From assembly GCF_947489255.1 (NCBI RefSeq), contig NZ_CANLCY010000004.1, forward strand, positions 124,001 through 188,000: a DNA stretch of 64,000 bases, in the 5' to 3' direction. Below are positions 20,265 through 29,561 of the stretch, one piece after another (the first letter of the stretch is position 1; every line of letters starts with the position of its first letter). The translations under genes and the position numbers were made by a program. The notes under the pieces are model-generated. The model saw only the letters and a list, made by a program, of their open reading frames with translations, was not told the DNA's origin and ran no database searches. Origin of the DNA: an uncultured Microbacterium sp. (lineage in GTDB: Bacteria > Actinomycetota > Actinomycetes > Actinomycetales > Microbacteriaceae).

Positions 20265-21355
20265 CAGATCGGGACGCGGGTCTGCTGCAGGACGGAGGTG
20301 AGGATGGCATCCACCGAGACGCCCTCGATCTCGGCCTCGGGACGCAGACGGATGCGATGGCGCCACACGGGGACCAGCATCGTCTGCACGTGGTCGGGGG
20401 TGATCGCCGGGTACCCTCCGAGCCAGGCCCACGCCTTGGCGGCGGCGAGCAGGCCCGTCGTCGCGCGGGGGCTCACGCCCAGCTGGACCGACGGGCTCTG
20501 CCGCGTGGCCCGGGCGAGGTCGACGACGTAGCCCAGCACGTCGTCGGCGACGGCGACGGATGCCGCGGCCCGCTGCGCGGCGAGGATCTCCGCGGCCGTG
20601 ACCGTCGGGGTGACCCCCGCATCGTCGAGGCGACGCGGGTCGAAGCCCTGCGCGTGGCGCCGGAGGACGTCGACCTCGGCGTCGCGGCCGGGCAGATCGA
20701 CCACGAGCTTGAGCAGGAACCGGTCGAGCTGCGCCTCGGGCAACGTGTAGGTGCCCTCGTGCTCGATGGGGTTCTGCGTCGCGGCCACGAGGAAGGGGTC
20801 GGGGAGCGCTCGGCTCACGCCGTCGCTCGACACCTGCCGCTCCTCCATCGCCTCGAGCAGAGCGGCTTGCGTCTTCGGGGGCGTGCGGTTGATCTCGTCG
20901 GCGAGCAGCACGTGGGTGAACACCGGACCCGGGCGGAATTCGAATCCGCCCGCGCGGGCGTCGTACACGAGCGACCCGGTCACGTCCCCGGGCATGAGGT
21001 CGGGCGTGAACTGCACGCGGTGCGTGTCGAGACCGAGCGCGCGGCTGAACGAGCGCACGAGAAGCGTCTTGGCCACGCCCGGTACGCCCTCGAGCAGCAC
21101 GTGTCCGCGGGAGAGGAGGGCGATGAGCAGGCCGGTCACGGTGCCGTCCTGCCCGACGACGGCCTTGCCGACTTCGAGACGCACGCGGTGCATGGCCTCG
21201 CGCAGGGCCGCGTGGTCGTCGCCCGCGCCGGACGGCCCCGGGAGGCCGCTGTCGCCGGGGGCGCCCGCATCGGCCGCGCGGTCGTCGGCGGCCGGCGGGG
21301 TCGGGGCGGTGCCGGGGACCGGCTCGGCGCCGGGGGTCTCGGGGCTCTCGGTCAT
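20264..21355 (-). CDS. MoxR-family AAA+ ATPase
   Basis: 363 aa. The first 45 residues are a Pro/Ala/Asp-rich extension. The ATPase core follows: Walker A GVPGVAKT (about 93-100), Walker B HVLLADEINR, sensor 1 FLVAATQNP and an arginine finger region LPEAQLDRF. The C-terminal lid domain ends LQQTRVPI. MoxR ATPases are thought to act as chaperones with vWA/DUF58 partners. The start overlaps the DUF4350 stop by ATGA. Confidence 0.92.
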   Translation of the reverse strand: MTESPETPGAEPVPGTAPTPPAADDRAADAGAPGDSGLPGPSGAGDDHAALREAMHRVRLEVGKAVVGQDGTVTGLLIALLSRGHVLLEGVPGVAKTLLVRSFSRALGLDTHRVQFTPDLMPGDVTGSLVYDARAGGFEFRPGPVFTHVLLADEINRTPPKTQAALLEAMEERQVSSDGVSRALPDPFLVAATQNPIEHEGTYTLPEAQLDRFLLKLVVDLPGRDAEVDVLRRHAQGFDPRRLDDAGVTPTVTAAEILAAQRAAASVAVADDVLGYVVDLARATRQSPSVQLGVSPRATTGLLAAAKAWAWLGGYPAITPDHVQTMLVPVWRHRIRLRPEAEIEGVSVDAILTSVLQQTRVPI

Positions 21356-22518
21356 CGGGGTGTCCCTTCGGTTCGGACGGCGATGCGCACGCTCTCTTCG
21401 AGGTCGCGCAGTCGGTCGGCGGCGGCGACGAGGTCGCGGTCGGTGCGGGGCAGGTCGTCGACGAGGATGCCGCGCACGCGGGAGCGATCCGTTCCCAGGC
21501 GGTCGGCGACGGCGTCGGCGATGTCGGGCGGCGAGGTCCGCGTCGCGAGTCCCAGCAGGCGCACGAGGCGCGCGCGGCTGGCGCGCCGGAGCTCGTCGAG
21601 GGCGTGCGGGGCGTCGCGGGCCGCGGCGTAGAGGCGGGCACGGCCCTCCGTGGTCTCGGTGGCGCGCACCGTCACGGGGAGGCGCTCGGTGACCAGCGGC
21701 CCGAAGCGCCGACCTCGCCAGATCGCGGCCGTGAGAGCGGACAGCAGAAGCAGCACGATGGCCGGGGTGACCCACGGCGGCGTGAGGTCGCTGAGTGTCG
21801 GGGGAGCGCTGCCGGGGTCGGCATCCGTGGGCGCGGGCACGTACCAGACGAGCGTGTCGGTCTGACCGAGTACCCCGAGGGCGAGGGCGGCGTTCCCGTC
21901 GCGCGGCAGCGTCGAGTTGGTGAGCGTCGACAGGCCGTCGAGCGCCGTCACCGAACGGCCGTCGGCGTCGAGGGACAGCAGCCCGAACTCGCCGTCCCGG
22001 GGGAAGCAGCCCGTGACGCCGTCGCCGGCGACCAGGAGCTCGCCGACTCGCGCGGTCCGGGCGTTGTCGGCCGCGGGCAGCGTGCAGTCGGCGACCGCCG
22101 CGTCGTCGGCGAAGCCCCCGAGCGACGACCCGTTCATGAGCACGTCGAGGGCACGGGAGCGCGGTTCGACGAGCACGACGTGCCGGGCGCGCGACGACAG
22201 CTCGCGCAGCGCATCGTCGGAGAGCATCGGCGCGTCGCGCAGCGCGAGGGTCGCCTCCCCACCGGCCAGCGCGCGTTCGGCGGCCGCGCGGTCGCGCGCG
22301 ACGATGACGCGCACGCCCTGCTGCTCGAGCACGCGCACCACGGCGCGGGTGCCGTCGGGTCCCGCGGAGTCGGGGTCGAGCAGAGCGCGTTGCGTGTACC
22401 CGCCGTAGACGAACAGCCCGCCGACGAGCGACACGAGCAGAAGCCCCACGATGAGGCCCACCCACCCGAGGGCGGCGCGGCTGCGGCTTCGGGGTCGCGC
22501 GGTGGTGACCGCGCTCAC
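21352..22518 (-). CDS. DUF4350 domain-containing membrane protein
   Basis: 388 aa. One membrane helix at about 17-38, then an extracytoplasmic domain of the DUF4350 type (SAGPDGTRAVVRVLEQQGVRV, close to a Rossmann-like GldG fold). A second helix lies around 245-265, and the cytoplasmic tail contains RRASRARLVRLLG. It is part of the moxR-DUF58 operon and overlaps both neighbours by four bases. The role is unknown; neighbours suggest a membrane complex. Confidence 0.85.
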   Translation of the reverse strand: MSAVTTARPRSRSRAALGWVGLIVGLLLVSLVGGLFVYGGYTQRALLDPDSAGPDGTRAVVRVLEQQGVRVIVARDRAAAERALAGGEATLALRDAPMLSDDALRELSSRARHVVLVEPRSRALDVLMNGSSLGGFADDAAVADCTLPAADNARTARVGELLVAGDGVTGCFPRDGEFGLLSLDADGRSVTALDGLSTLTNSTLPRDGNAALALGVLGQTDTLVWYVPAPTDADPGSAPPTLSDLTPPWVTPAIVLLLLSALTAAIWRGRRFGPLVTERLPVTVRATETTEGRARLYAAARDAPHALDELRRASRARLVRLLGLATRTSPPDIADAVADRLGTDRSRVRGILVDDLPRTDRDLVAAADRLRDLEESVRIAVRTEGTPR

Positions 22519-23171
22519 GTCGCGCTCACCGGAGAGGGACGCGTGCGCACGGCGGCGTCATCGAGCTCGACGACCAGTCGGTAGCGCTCGGCCGTTCCCG
22601 GGCGCCGCAGGTAGCGCACGTCGTCGAAGGTGGTCGCGGCCGTCTCGAGCCCCTCCGCGAGGGCGGGCAGGGCCCGTGCGGCCTCCCGCGCGAACGCGCG
22701 CACCGTGGCCCCGGGCGGGGGGTCGACGAGGCCCCGTTCCGACAGCCCCCGCGCGACGGCGCGGAAGCGCAGCACGACGGCGTCGTCCCAGGCGCCGCGT
22801 CGAGCGGCCGCTTCGGCTTCGGCCCGCAGCTCGTCGGCCGACCGGGTGTCGTCGTCGTCGAACAGGGCGCGAGCCGCCGGTGCCGCGCGCACGCTCCGCC
22901 GGGGCCGCCCCCAGATCAGGATGCCGACCACGATCGCCGCGACGACGAGCACCGCGAGAACGATGAGCGCGGCCGGTCCCCACCCGTCGGTGTTCGGGAT
23001 GCGCAGCAGGTCGTCGAGGAAGCGGACGACGGCCTGCGCGGCGCGATCGATGACGCTCGGCTCCGCCGCCTGATAGGAGGGATCGGCGAGCTCGCGCTCC
23101 GCCCACTCCTGCGCCTGATCCGGATCGGGCAGCAGGGGCGCGACGGAGGCGATGAGCGCGGCGGGACTCAC
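22515..23171 (-). CDS. DUF4129 domain-containing membrane protein
   Basis: 218 aa. An extracytoplasmic N-terminus (about 1-60), a single membrane helix (about 68-90) and a cytoplasmic DUF4129 domain at the C-terminus (ARRGAWDDAVVLRFRAVARGL ... DVRYLRRPGTAERY). In transglutaminase-like systems this domain is fused to the enzyme; here it stands alone. The GTG start overlaps the upstream gene by GTGA. Confidence 0.85.
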   Translation of the reverse strand: MSPAALIASVAPLLPDPDQAQEWAERELADPSYQAAEPSVIDRAAQAVVRFLDDLLRIPNTDGWGPAALIVLAVLVVAAIVVGILIWGRPRRSVRAAPAARALFDDDDTRSADELRAEAEAAARRGAWDDAVVLRFRAVARGLSERGLVDPPPGATVRAFAREAARALPALAEGLETAATTFDDVRYLRRPGTAERYRLVVELDDAAVRTRPSPVSAT

Positions 23172-24523
23172 GCGTTCTCGTTCGATCCCGGCGCCGCCCA
23201 GGTGGTCGTCGCGGGTGAGGGCGCTGTGCCGGGCTCACGGTGGGGTGGGGGGACGTCGACCGTCGACGCTCCGGGTGTCGCAGCGTCGGCACCGGTCGTC
23301 GCGGTCGGCGTCGGCGTCGACGGGGCAGGGGCCGTCGCGGGTGCCCCGTACGCCGGTGCCCCGTACGCCTGCGGCGCTCCCGCACCGTACGCCTGCGGTG
23401 CCCCGTACCCCGGCGCGCCCGCCGGCGCGGCGTACCCGCCGAAGGCCGGGGGAGCGCCCGTGGGCGTCGGAGCGGGGCGCTCGACGACGCGCCCCACGCC
23501 GACCAGGTAGGGATCGGCGAGATCGGCGGCACCGGCATCCCGCTGCTCGACGTAGGTGTTCAGATCGTGGTCGAGGGCCTCCACGCGCATGCGCGCGTCG
23601 ACGTACACGAGCACCGCCGAGGTGGACTGCACCACCAGCGCGATGCACTGCACCAGGAGGATGCCGAACTGCCCGACCACCTGGAGGGCGATGACGCCGA
23701 TGAGGGCGCCGATCGCATCTTCTCCGGTGGGCGCGAGGATGCCCGAGACGATGCCCGCCACCAGGCTGAAGGGCACCGAGATGATCTGCGCGACGATGCT
23801 GAAAGCGACGGAGATGATGACGACGACGCCGAGCGTCGACCAGAAGCGACCGCGCGTGAGCTGCCACGACCGGGCGACCGCGCGGAAGATGGGAGCCCGC
23901 TCCAGGATGATCACCGAGGGGACGAGGAAGAGCTTGGGCGTGAGCCACAGCGAGACGACGATGAGGCCCAGCACGAGCAGCACGCCCACGGCGATGCCGA
24001 GCCAGAGGACGCTGATCACCAGGAGCGTGACGATGCCCGCCAGCACCCCGATCACGACGATGGTGGCCAGCAGATAGAGCGCGCTGTAGCCGATGAGACG
24101 CCAGACGACCGGCTTGACGCGCGCCCACACGGCCTTGAGGCTCGGCTTCTCGGCGACGACGGCGTGAGCGATCTCCGACACCACGACGCCCTGGACGATC
24201 ACGCTGAGCGCCCCGGTCGCGAGGCCGAGGACGAGCGCCGTCGCCCCCGTGATCACCGCGGAACCCGCGAGGATCGCGTCGTAGTCGTCGCTGCCGATCG
24301 GCACGGTGTCCAGACGCGAGAAGCTCGCGACGGCGACCCCTCCGACGGCGGCGGTGAGCACGATGTACGCGACGGCCTGCACGATGAGGGCGAAGCCCAG
24401 CAGCACCTTGGGGTTGTGTCGCAGCGCCACGAAGGACCGGCCCAGGATGGTGCCGAAACCGTAGGGGTGCAGCGGGACGATCCCCGGGCGGGATGCCGGA
24501 GTCCAAGCCGGGTACGCGGTCAT
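23168..24523 (-). CDS. glycerophosphoryl diester phosphodiesterase membrane domain-like protein
   Basis: 451 aa. About six membrane helices in residues 30-320 match the GPDPase membrane-domain family (IVPLHPYGFGTILGRSF at the start, conserved VARSWQLTRGRFW loop). There is no catalytic phosphodiesterase domain. The C-terminal 110 residues are a low-complexity Pro/Ala/Gly/Tyr tail with imperfect AYGAPQAYGA repeats. The ATG at 24523 has GAGGAGG upstream; an in-frame ATG 57 bp earlier is less likely. It is the first gene of the five-gene moxR/DUF58 operon. Confidence 0.82.
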   Translation of the reverse strand: MTAYPAWTPASRPGIVPLHPYGFGTILGRSFVALRHNPKVLLGFALIVQAVAYIVLTAAVGGVAVASFSRLDTVPIGSDDYDAILAGSAVITGATALVLGLATGALSVIVQGVVVSEIAHAVVAEKPSLKAVWARVKPVVWRLIGYSALYLLATIVVIGVLAGIVTLLVISVLWLGIAVGVLLVLGLIVVSLWLTPKLFLVPSVIILERAPIFRAVARSWQLTRGRFWSTLGVVVIISVAFSIVAQIISVPFSLVAGIVSGILAPTGEDAIGALIGVIALQVVGQFGILLVQCIALVVQSTSAVLVYVDARMRVEALDHDLNTYVEQRDAGAADLADPYLVGVGRVVERPAPTPTGAPPAFGGYAAPAGAPGYGAPQAYGAGAPQAYGAPAYGAPATAPAPSTPTPTATTGADAATPGASTVDVPPPHREPGTAPSPATTTWAAPGSNENA

Positions 24524-24607
24524 GTGGGGCCCCTCCTCGTCACATGGCGGTGCCCTCATCGTGTCATAGACCTCCGACACGCACGCCTGCCCTGCAGACA
24601 GGTCGAC

Positions 24608-24613
24608 TACTCT
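24608..24613 (+). promoter_or_regulatory. putative -10 box (TACTCT) of mtrA
   Basis: TACTCT lies 73 bp before the mtrA ATG, giving a leader of roughly 65 nt. It is the best TANNNT match in the mtrA/GPDP-membrane divergent region. Confidence 0.4.
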
Positions 24614-24686
24614 CGATGGGACATGCCCCCACTCGGGGCGTCATGCCCGCCCCCGAACGGGTTCGAGACGGAAGACGTACATCCGA

Positions 24687-25367
24687 ATGACTTCACGGAT
24701 CCTGGTTGTCGACGACGACACCGCACTGGCCGAGATGATCGGCATCGTGCTGCGCACCGAGGGATTCGACACCGTGTTCTGCGCCGACGGAGCCCAGGCC
24801 GTCGACGCGTGGCGCTCGGAACGGCCCGACCTCATCCTCCTCGACCTCATGCTCCCCGGCGTCGACGGCATCGAGATCTGCACGCGCGTGCGCGCGGAAT
24901 CCGGCATCCCGATCATCATGCTCACCGCCCGCACCGACACGGCCGACGTGGTCAAGGGACTCGAGTCGGGAGCCGACGACTACATCGTCAAGCCGTTCAA
25001 CCCGAAGGAGCTGGTCGCGCGCATCCGCACGCGCCTGCGGCCCGCCCAGAACCCGGCCGACGAGACCCTGCGCATCGGCGACCTCGTCGTCGACGTCGCC
25101 GCCCACGAGGTACGTCGCGGTGACGCGCCCATCGCCCTCACCCCGCTCGAGTTCGAGCTGCTCGTCGCGCTCGCCGAGAAGCCGCAACAGGTCTTCTCCC
25201 GCGAGATGCTGCTCGAGCAGGTGTGGGGCTACCACTACAAGGCCGACACGCGACTGGTGAACGTGCACGTGCAGCGACTGCGCGCGAAGATCGAGGCCGA
25301 CCCCGACAATCCGCGGATCGTGACCACCGTGCGCGGCGTGGGCTACCGCGCCGGCGCGGTGGCCTGA
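24687..25367 (+). CDS. mtrA: DNA-binding response regulator MtrA
   Basis: 226 aa OmpR/PhoB type. The receiver domain has acidic residues D9-D11, phospho-acceptor D53 in LILLDLMLPG, the TAR switch and K in DYIVKPFNPKE. The C-terminal winged helix (EFELLVALAEKPQQVFSREMLL ... LVNVHVQRLRAKIE) is nearly the standard MtrA sequence. With MtrB it controls cell-wall hydrolases and division genes in actinobacteria. It is followed after 7 bp by mtrB and then lpqB. Confidence 0.97.
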   Translation: MTSRILVVDDDTALAEMIGIVLRTEGFDTVFCADGAQAVDAWRSERPDLILLDLMLPGVDGIEICTRVRAESGIPIIMLTARTDTADVVKGLESGADDYIVKPFNPKELVARIRTRLRPAQNPADETLRIGDLVVDVAAHEVRRGDAPIALTPLEFELLVALAEKPQQVFSREMLLEQVWGYHYKADTRLVNVHVQRLRAKIEADPDNPRIVTTVRGVGYRAGAVA

Positions 25368-25374
25368 GGCTCCC

Positions 25375-27060
25375 ATGACGGGCGCCGTGCGCACCGTCTC
25401 CTCCCCGCGGGTCGGCGGTTGGCGCGACTGGCGTTCGGTCCGCGACCGCCTCGCGACGCTGTGGCGGCGCTCCCTGCGATTCCGCACGATCGTGATCACG
25501 GTGACCCTCACCGCGGCCACGATCCTCGTCACCTGCGTCGCGATGGCGCTCGTCATCCAGAACGAGCTCTTCACCGCCCGCAAGGACCAGGTGCTGCTCG
25601 AGGCGCAGCGCGCCACGGCCGCAGCCCAGGCGACCCTCGACGCCGCGGTCGACTCGACCGACCCCGCCGCCGCCCAGACGCTGATGAACGGCATCGCCAC
25701 CCGCCTGTCGCAGCAGTCCTCGAGCGATCTGATCGCGCTCTACCGCATCGGCCCGCCGTCGCCGCTGGCCCCCCAGCCCTTCATCTCGCCCGCGTTCGAG
25801 TCGACCCTGGTCAGCGACGCCCTGCGCACGCAGGTGCAGTCGAGTCCCGACCTGCAGTGGTGGCAGTCCGTGGCCCTGCCCTCCGACAACGGCCGCGAAG
25901 TGCCCGGCATCCTCGTGGGGCATCAGTTGCGCTTCCCCGCCGAAGACGGTGTCGATTCCTACGAGTTGTACATGGGGTACGACCTCACGAGCGCCTCGCA
26001 GACCCTCGCGTTCGTCCAGGTGCTCCTGTGGGTCGTCGGACTGGTGCTGGTGGTGCTCATCGGTGCGATCGCCTGGTTCGTGCTGAGATCGGTGACCACC
26101 CCCATCGCGGATGCCGCCGAGACCAGCGCGAAGCTCGCCGCGGGCGACCTGGGGGTTCGCCTCCCCGTGCGAGGCGAGGACGAGCTGGCGACCCTGAACC
26201 GCTCCTTCAACGCGATGGCCGACAGCATCGAGTCCCAGATCAAGGAACTCGCCGACCTGTCGCTCGTGCAGCAGCGGTTCGTGTCCGACGTCTCTCACGA
26301 ACTGCGCACGCCGCTGACGACCATCAAGCTCGCGGCCGACATCATCAACGACCAGCGCGAGGAGTTCGATCCGGTGACCGGTCGCGCCGCCGAGTTGCTG
26401 CACGCGCAGGTGCAGCGTTTCGAGGTCCTGCTGACCGACCTCCTCGAGATCAGCCGCTACGACGCCGGATCCGTGCAGCTCGAGCGGGAGGCGACGAGCC
26501 TCGCGCACCTCGCGGAGGACGTCATCGAGTCGATGGAGCAGCTGGCCGAGGGCCACGGCTCCGACGTGCGGCTGGTCGCACCCGGGGGCTACACGCCCGT
26601 CGACATGGACGCCCGGCGGGTGCGCCGCATCGTGCGCAATCTCCTCGGCAACGCCATCGAGCACGGGGAGGGTCGTCCGATCGTCGTCTCGGTCGACAGC
26701 GACCGGGATTCCGTGGCCCTGGGCGTGCGCGACTTCGGTCTCGGCATGAAGAGCGAGGACGTCGAGCGCGTCTTCGACCGCTTCTGGCGGGCGGACCCTT
26801 CGCGCGTGCGCACCATCGGCGGGACGGGCCTGGGCCTGTCGATCGCCCTCGGCGACGCGCGTCTGCACGGCGGGACGCTCGCGGTGTGGTCCGAGCCCGG
26901 CCGCGGATCCAACTTCGTCCTCACGCTCCCGCGCGACGGCCGGCCCGTCACGGGCTCACCGCTGCCCCTCGTGCCCGACGACGAGCAGGGCGGAGCGCTC
27001 GAGGCCCTCGGGCTGACGCAGCCGATCTCCACCCGCCCCGGCGTCAGGAGGACGACATGA
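25375..27060 (+). CDS. mtrB: sensor histidine kinase MtrB
   Basis: 561 aa. Membrane helices at about 35-60 and 210-240 flank an extracytoplasmic sensor domain. A HAMP domain (about 240-295) leads to the H-box FVSDVSHELRTPLTTI and an HATPase domain (NLLGNAIEHGEG; RDFGLGMKSEDVERVFDRFWR; GGTGLGLSIA). It phosphorylates MtrA. The stop overlaps lpqB by ATGA. Confidence 0.96.
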   Translation: MTGAVRTVSSPRVGGWRDWRSVRDRLATLWRRSLRFRTIVITVTLTAATILVTCVAMALVIQNELFTARKDQVLLEAQRATAAAQATLDAAVDSTDPAAAQTLMNGIATRLSQQSSSDLIALYRIGPPSPLAPQPFISPAFESTLVSDALRTQVQSSPDLQWWQSVALPSDNGREVPGILVGHQLRFPAEDGVDSYELYMGYDLTSASQTLAFVQVLLWVVGLVLVVLIGAIAWFVLRSVTTPIADAAETSAKLAAGDLGVRLPVRGEDELATLNRSFNAMADSIESQIKELADLSLVQQRFVSDVSHELRTPLTTIKLAADIINDQREEFDPVTGRAAELLHAQVQRFEVLLTDLLEISRYDAGSVQLEREATSLAHLAEDVIESMEQLAEGHGSDVRLVAPGGYTPVDMDARRVRRIVRNLLGNAIEHGEGRPIVVSVDSDRDSVALGVRDFGLGMKSEDVERVFDRFWRADPSRVRTIGGTGLGLSIALGDARLHGGTLAVWSEPGRGSNFVLTLPRDGRPVTGSPLPLVPDDEQGGALEALGLTQPISTRPGVRRTT

Positions 27061-28715
27061 GACGCGCTCTCTCGCTGCTGAGCCTGATGCTCGTGCTGGC
27101 CCTCACCGCGTGCACGGGGCTGCCGACCTCCGGCTACGTCAATCCGGGTCGCGGCCCGCAGGTCGACGACACCCAGGCGTTCGCGTTCGTCCCCGACGGG
27201 CCCCAGGAGGATGCGACCCCCGCCGAGATCGTCGAGGGGTTCCTGCGCGCGGGTTCCGGTCCCGCCGACGACTGGGCCACCGCGAAGCTCTTCCTCGCGC
27301 CCGGTGCGCAGTGGGATCCCCGATCGCGCGTGACGATCGACCGCCTCGCCGATCGGCGTGCCACTCCCAGCGCCGACGGAACCTCGGTCGCGGTCGCCCT
27401 CACGACGATCGCCGCGGTGGACGCCGACGGTGCCTACTCTCCGACGGCCGCCGGCTCGGCGGAGACCCTGAGCTACACGCTCGCCCGCGTCGACGACCAG
27501 TGGCGCATCACCTCCGCGCCCGACGGCGTCGTGCTCTACGAAGAGGTGTTCCCGACCGTCTACCAGTCGGCATCCGTGGCCTACTTCGACCCGTCGTACA
27601 GCTTCATCGTCCCCGACGTGCGGTGGTTCCCCCGGCCGCTCGTGGCGAGCCGGATCGCGACCGCCCTCGTCGACGGGCAGCCCAGCGCCTGGCTCGCCGG
27701 TGCCGTGCGCAGCGCCTTCCCCGACGAGCTCTCGTTGGTCGGGCGTTCGGTGACGCTCTCGTCCGACGGCATCGCGCAGGTGCAGCTCCCGCGGGCCGCG
27801 CTCAGCCTCGACCGCACGACGCTGGACCGCATGCAGACCCAGCTCGTGCGCAGCCTCGCCACCGCGGGCATCAACGAGGTGCAGATGACCGTGGAGGGGA
27901 CTCCCATCGCCGCCTCCGAGGTGTCGGTGCGCGTCACGCGCGTCGATCCGTCGCCGGCCGTGCTCACCTCGATCGGGGCGTTCGGCGTGCTCGCCGGCGA
28001 CGCGGTGGAACCGATCGACGGTCTCTCCGACGCCGTGGAATCGCTCAACCCCTCCGCCGTCGAGCTCGAGGCCGACCGGAGTCTCGCCGCCGTCCGCACC
28101 CAGCAGGGGACCGTCGCTAGCGCCCTGAGCGACGGCCGGACGTTCCTGCTCGACGACCGCGCGGGGCTCATCGCCCCCTCCATCGACGGCCAGGGCGAGA
28201 TCTGGAGCGTGCCGGCCAACGCCCCCACGCAGGTTCGAGCGATCACGGCCGAGGGCGTTCCCCGCGCGGTCGGCAACGCCTGGCCCGACGCCTCCGAGAT
28301 CGTGTCGATGCAGGTGTCGCGCGACGGCACGCGGATCGCGGCGATCGTCACCGTCTCGGGCGTGCGCGAGGTCTGGGTGGCCGGCATCGAACGCGAGAAC
28401 ACCGAGGTCAACCTCGGGCCGCCGCACGTGCTGTCGTTCAGCCAGCAGGGCGCCTTCGATCTGGCGTGGCTCGACGACACGACGGTGGGCGTGCTGGTCA
28501 GCGCCGACGGAGTGGACCGCCTGCGCGAGCTCAACGTCGGTGGGCGCGGCACGGAGGCGACCGCGCCGGATGGGGCGCGCACCCTCGCCGCCGGGAGCAC
28601 GAGCGTGCGCGTCCTGGACGACCAGGGCCGTCTCTACAGTCGTCGCGGCAGCTCGTGGACGCTCGTGGCCTCCGGCATCCGCGTCCTGGCGGCGCAGCAG
28701 GGCACCACCTCGTGA
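27057..28715 (+). CDS. lpqB: lipoprotein LpqB with GerMN domain
   Basis: 552 aa. A signal peptide ends in a lipobox (LALTACTG, lipidated Cys near residue 20). A GerMN domain lies in the middle (about 200-290), followed by a beta-propeller-like C-terminus (ISDGRTFLLDD-type blades). LpqB is the third member of the conserved mtrA-mtrB-lpqB operon and is reported to interact with MtrB, modulating cell-wall signalling. The start overlaps the mtrB stop by four bases. Confidence 0.95.
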   Translation: MRRALSLLSLMLVLALTACTGLPTSGYVNPGRGPQVDDTQAFAFVPDGPQEDATPAEIVEGFLRAGSGPADDWATAKLFLAPGAQWDPRSRVTIDRLADRRATPSADGTSVAVALTTIAAVDADGAYSPTAAGSAETLSYTLARVDDQWRITSAPDGVVLYEEVFPTVYQSASVAYFDPSYSFIVPDVRWFPRPLVASRIATALVDGQPSAWLAGAVRSAFPDELSLVGRSVTLSSDGIAQVQLPRAALSLDRTTLDRMQTQLVRSLATAGINEVQMTVEGTPIAASEVSVRVTRVDPSPAVLTSIGAFGVLAGDAVEPIDGLSDAVESLNPSAVELEADRSLAAVRTQQGTVASALSDGRTFLLDDRAGLIAPSIDGQGEIWSVPANAPTQVRAITAEGVPRAVGNAWPDASEIVSMQVSRDGTRIAAIVTVSGVREVWVAGIERENTEVNLGPPHVLSFSQQGAFDLAWLDDTTVGVLVSADGVDRLRELNVGGRGTEATAPDGARTLAAGSTSVRVLDDQGRLYSRRGSSWTLVASGIRVLAAQQGTTS

Positions 28716-28790
28716 TCTGAGCCGCTCCTCCCCAGGCGGCGATCCCTCCACCGCGGCGAGGTCGGGCAGCCGCCCGGCGGCGGGGTGCCC

Positions 28791-28796
28791 CATGCT
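28791..28796 (+). promoter_or_regulatory. weak -10 box (CATGCT) before comFC
   Basis: CATGCT, one base off the TANNNT pattern, ends 6 nt before the ATG at 28803, the same spacing seen at many genes here. It supports that ATG over an in-frame GTG 18 bp upstream. Confidence 0.35.
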
Positions 28797-28802
28797 CGGG
28801 GC

Positions 28803-29468
28803 ATGGACGTCCGATCTCTGGTCACCGCGTCGCTGCGCGACGCCCTCACGTTCTGGCTTCCCGTCGCCTGCGCCGGATGCGGGGCCCTCGACGCCGAGGT
28901 GTGCGAGGGATGCCGCCGTGCCCTCGTCCCGCGCCCGGTGCGCCGCGTGCTCGCACCGGACCTGACCGTGACGAGTGCGCTCCCCTTCGCGGGACCGACC
29001 GCCCGGGTCGTCCGCGCGCTGAAGGAGGAGGGGCGGACACCGCTCGCTCGCGCCCTCGCTCCGGCCCTGCGCGAAGTCCTCCGCGGTGCGCCGCCCGATG
29101 CGCTGATCACCACCGTCCCGTCGACGCGGGCCGCTCTGAGGCGACGGGGGTACCGCCCGGTCGAGCTCATCCTGCGTCGTGCGGGGTACCGCGATCGACG
29201 GCTCCTGCGCCTTCGTCGTACCCCGCTCGACCAGCGGGGTCTCGATCGCGACGCGCGTCGCCGCAACGTCGGGGGAGCTTTCGTCGCCGGTCCTGTCGCG
29301 GGGATCCCCGTCGTGCTGGTCGACGACGTCGTGACGACGGGGGCCACGCTGCTCGAGGGGGCGAGGGCGCTGCGCGAGGCGGGGGCTGCCACGGTCGTCG
29401 CCGTGACGGTGGCGCACACGCCGCGCCACGGGGGTCTCGGAGGTGAATCAGAGGTGATCGACACGTGA
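28803..29468 (+). CDS. comFC: ComF-family phosphoribosyltransferase-like protein
   Basis: 221 aa. It starts MDVRSLVTASLRDALTF. An N-terminal zinc-finger-like CAGCG ... CEGC is followed by the phosphoribosyltransferase core with VVLVDDVVTTGATLLEGA near residues 175-195. ComFC homologues are linked to natural transformation and DNA repair in other bacteria; the actinobacterial role is not settled. It lies between lpqB and hpf, the order found in Mycobacterium. Confidence 0.85.
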   Translation: MDVRSLVTASLRDALTFWLPVACAGCGALDAEVCEGCRRALVPRPVRRVLAPDLTVTSALPFAGPTARVVRALKEEGRTPLARALAPALREVLRGAPPDALITTVPSTRAALRRRGYRPVELILRRAGYRDRRLLRLRRTPLDQRGLDRDARRRNVGGAFVAGPVAGIPVVLVDDVVTTGATLLEGARALREAGAATVVAVTVAHTPRHGGLGGESEVIDT

Positions 29469-29487
29469 CAGCGCGGGGCCGCGGCAC

Positions 29488-29493
29488 TAGCGT
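29488..29493 (+). promoter_or_regulatory. putative -10 box (TAGCGT) of hpf
   Basis: TAGCGT lies 68 bp before the hpf ATG. The leader carries AAGGAGGT just ahead of the start, a strong ribosome binding site. Confidence 0.45.
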
Positions 29494-29561
29494 AGGGATG
29501 ACTGAAGGCGACGGACGTTCCGCCCTTAGACCGGGCGGAACCCGGAACAAGGAGGTCACGG

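Noticed and set aside
24540..24690. Riboswitch or structured leader before mtrA
   Set aside because: No paired conserved helices are evident in the roughly 65-nt leader.
24623..25123. Frame starting 9 nt after the mtrA -10 box
   Set aside because: It reads without stop deep into mtrA in another frame, so it is not a short leader ORF like the one at 57718.
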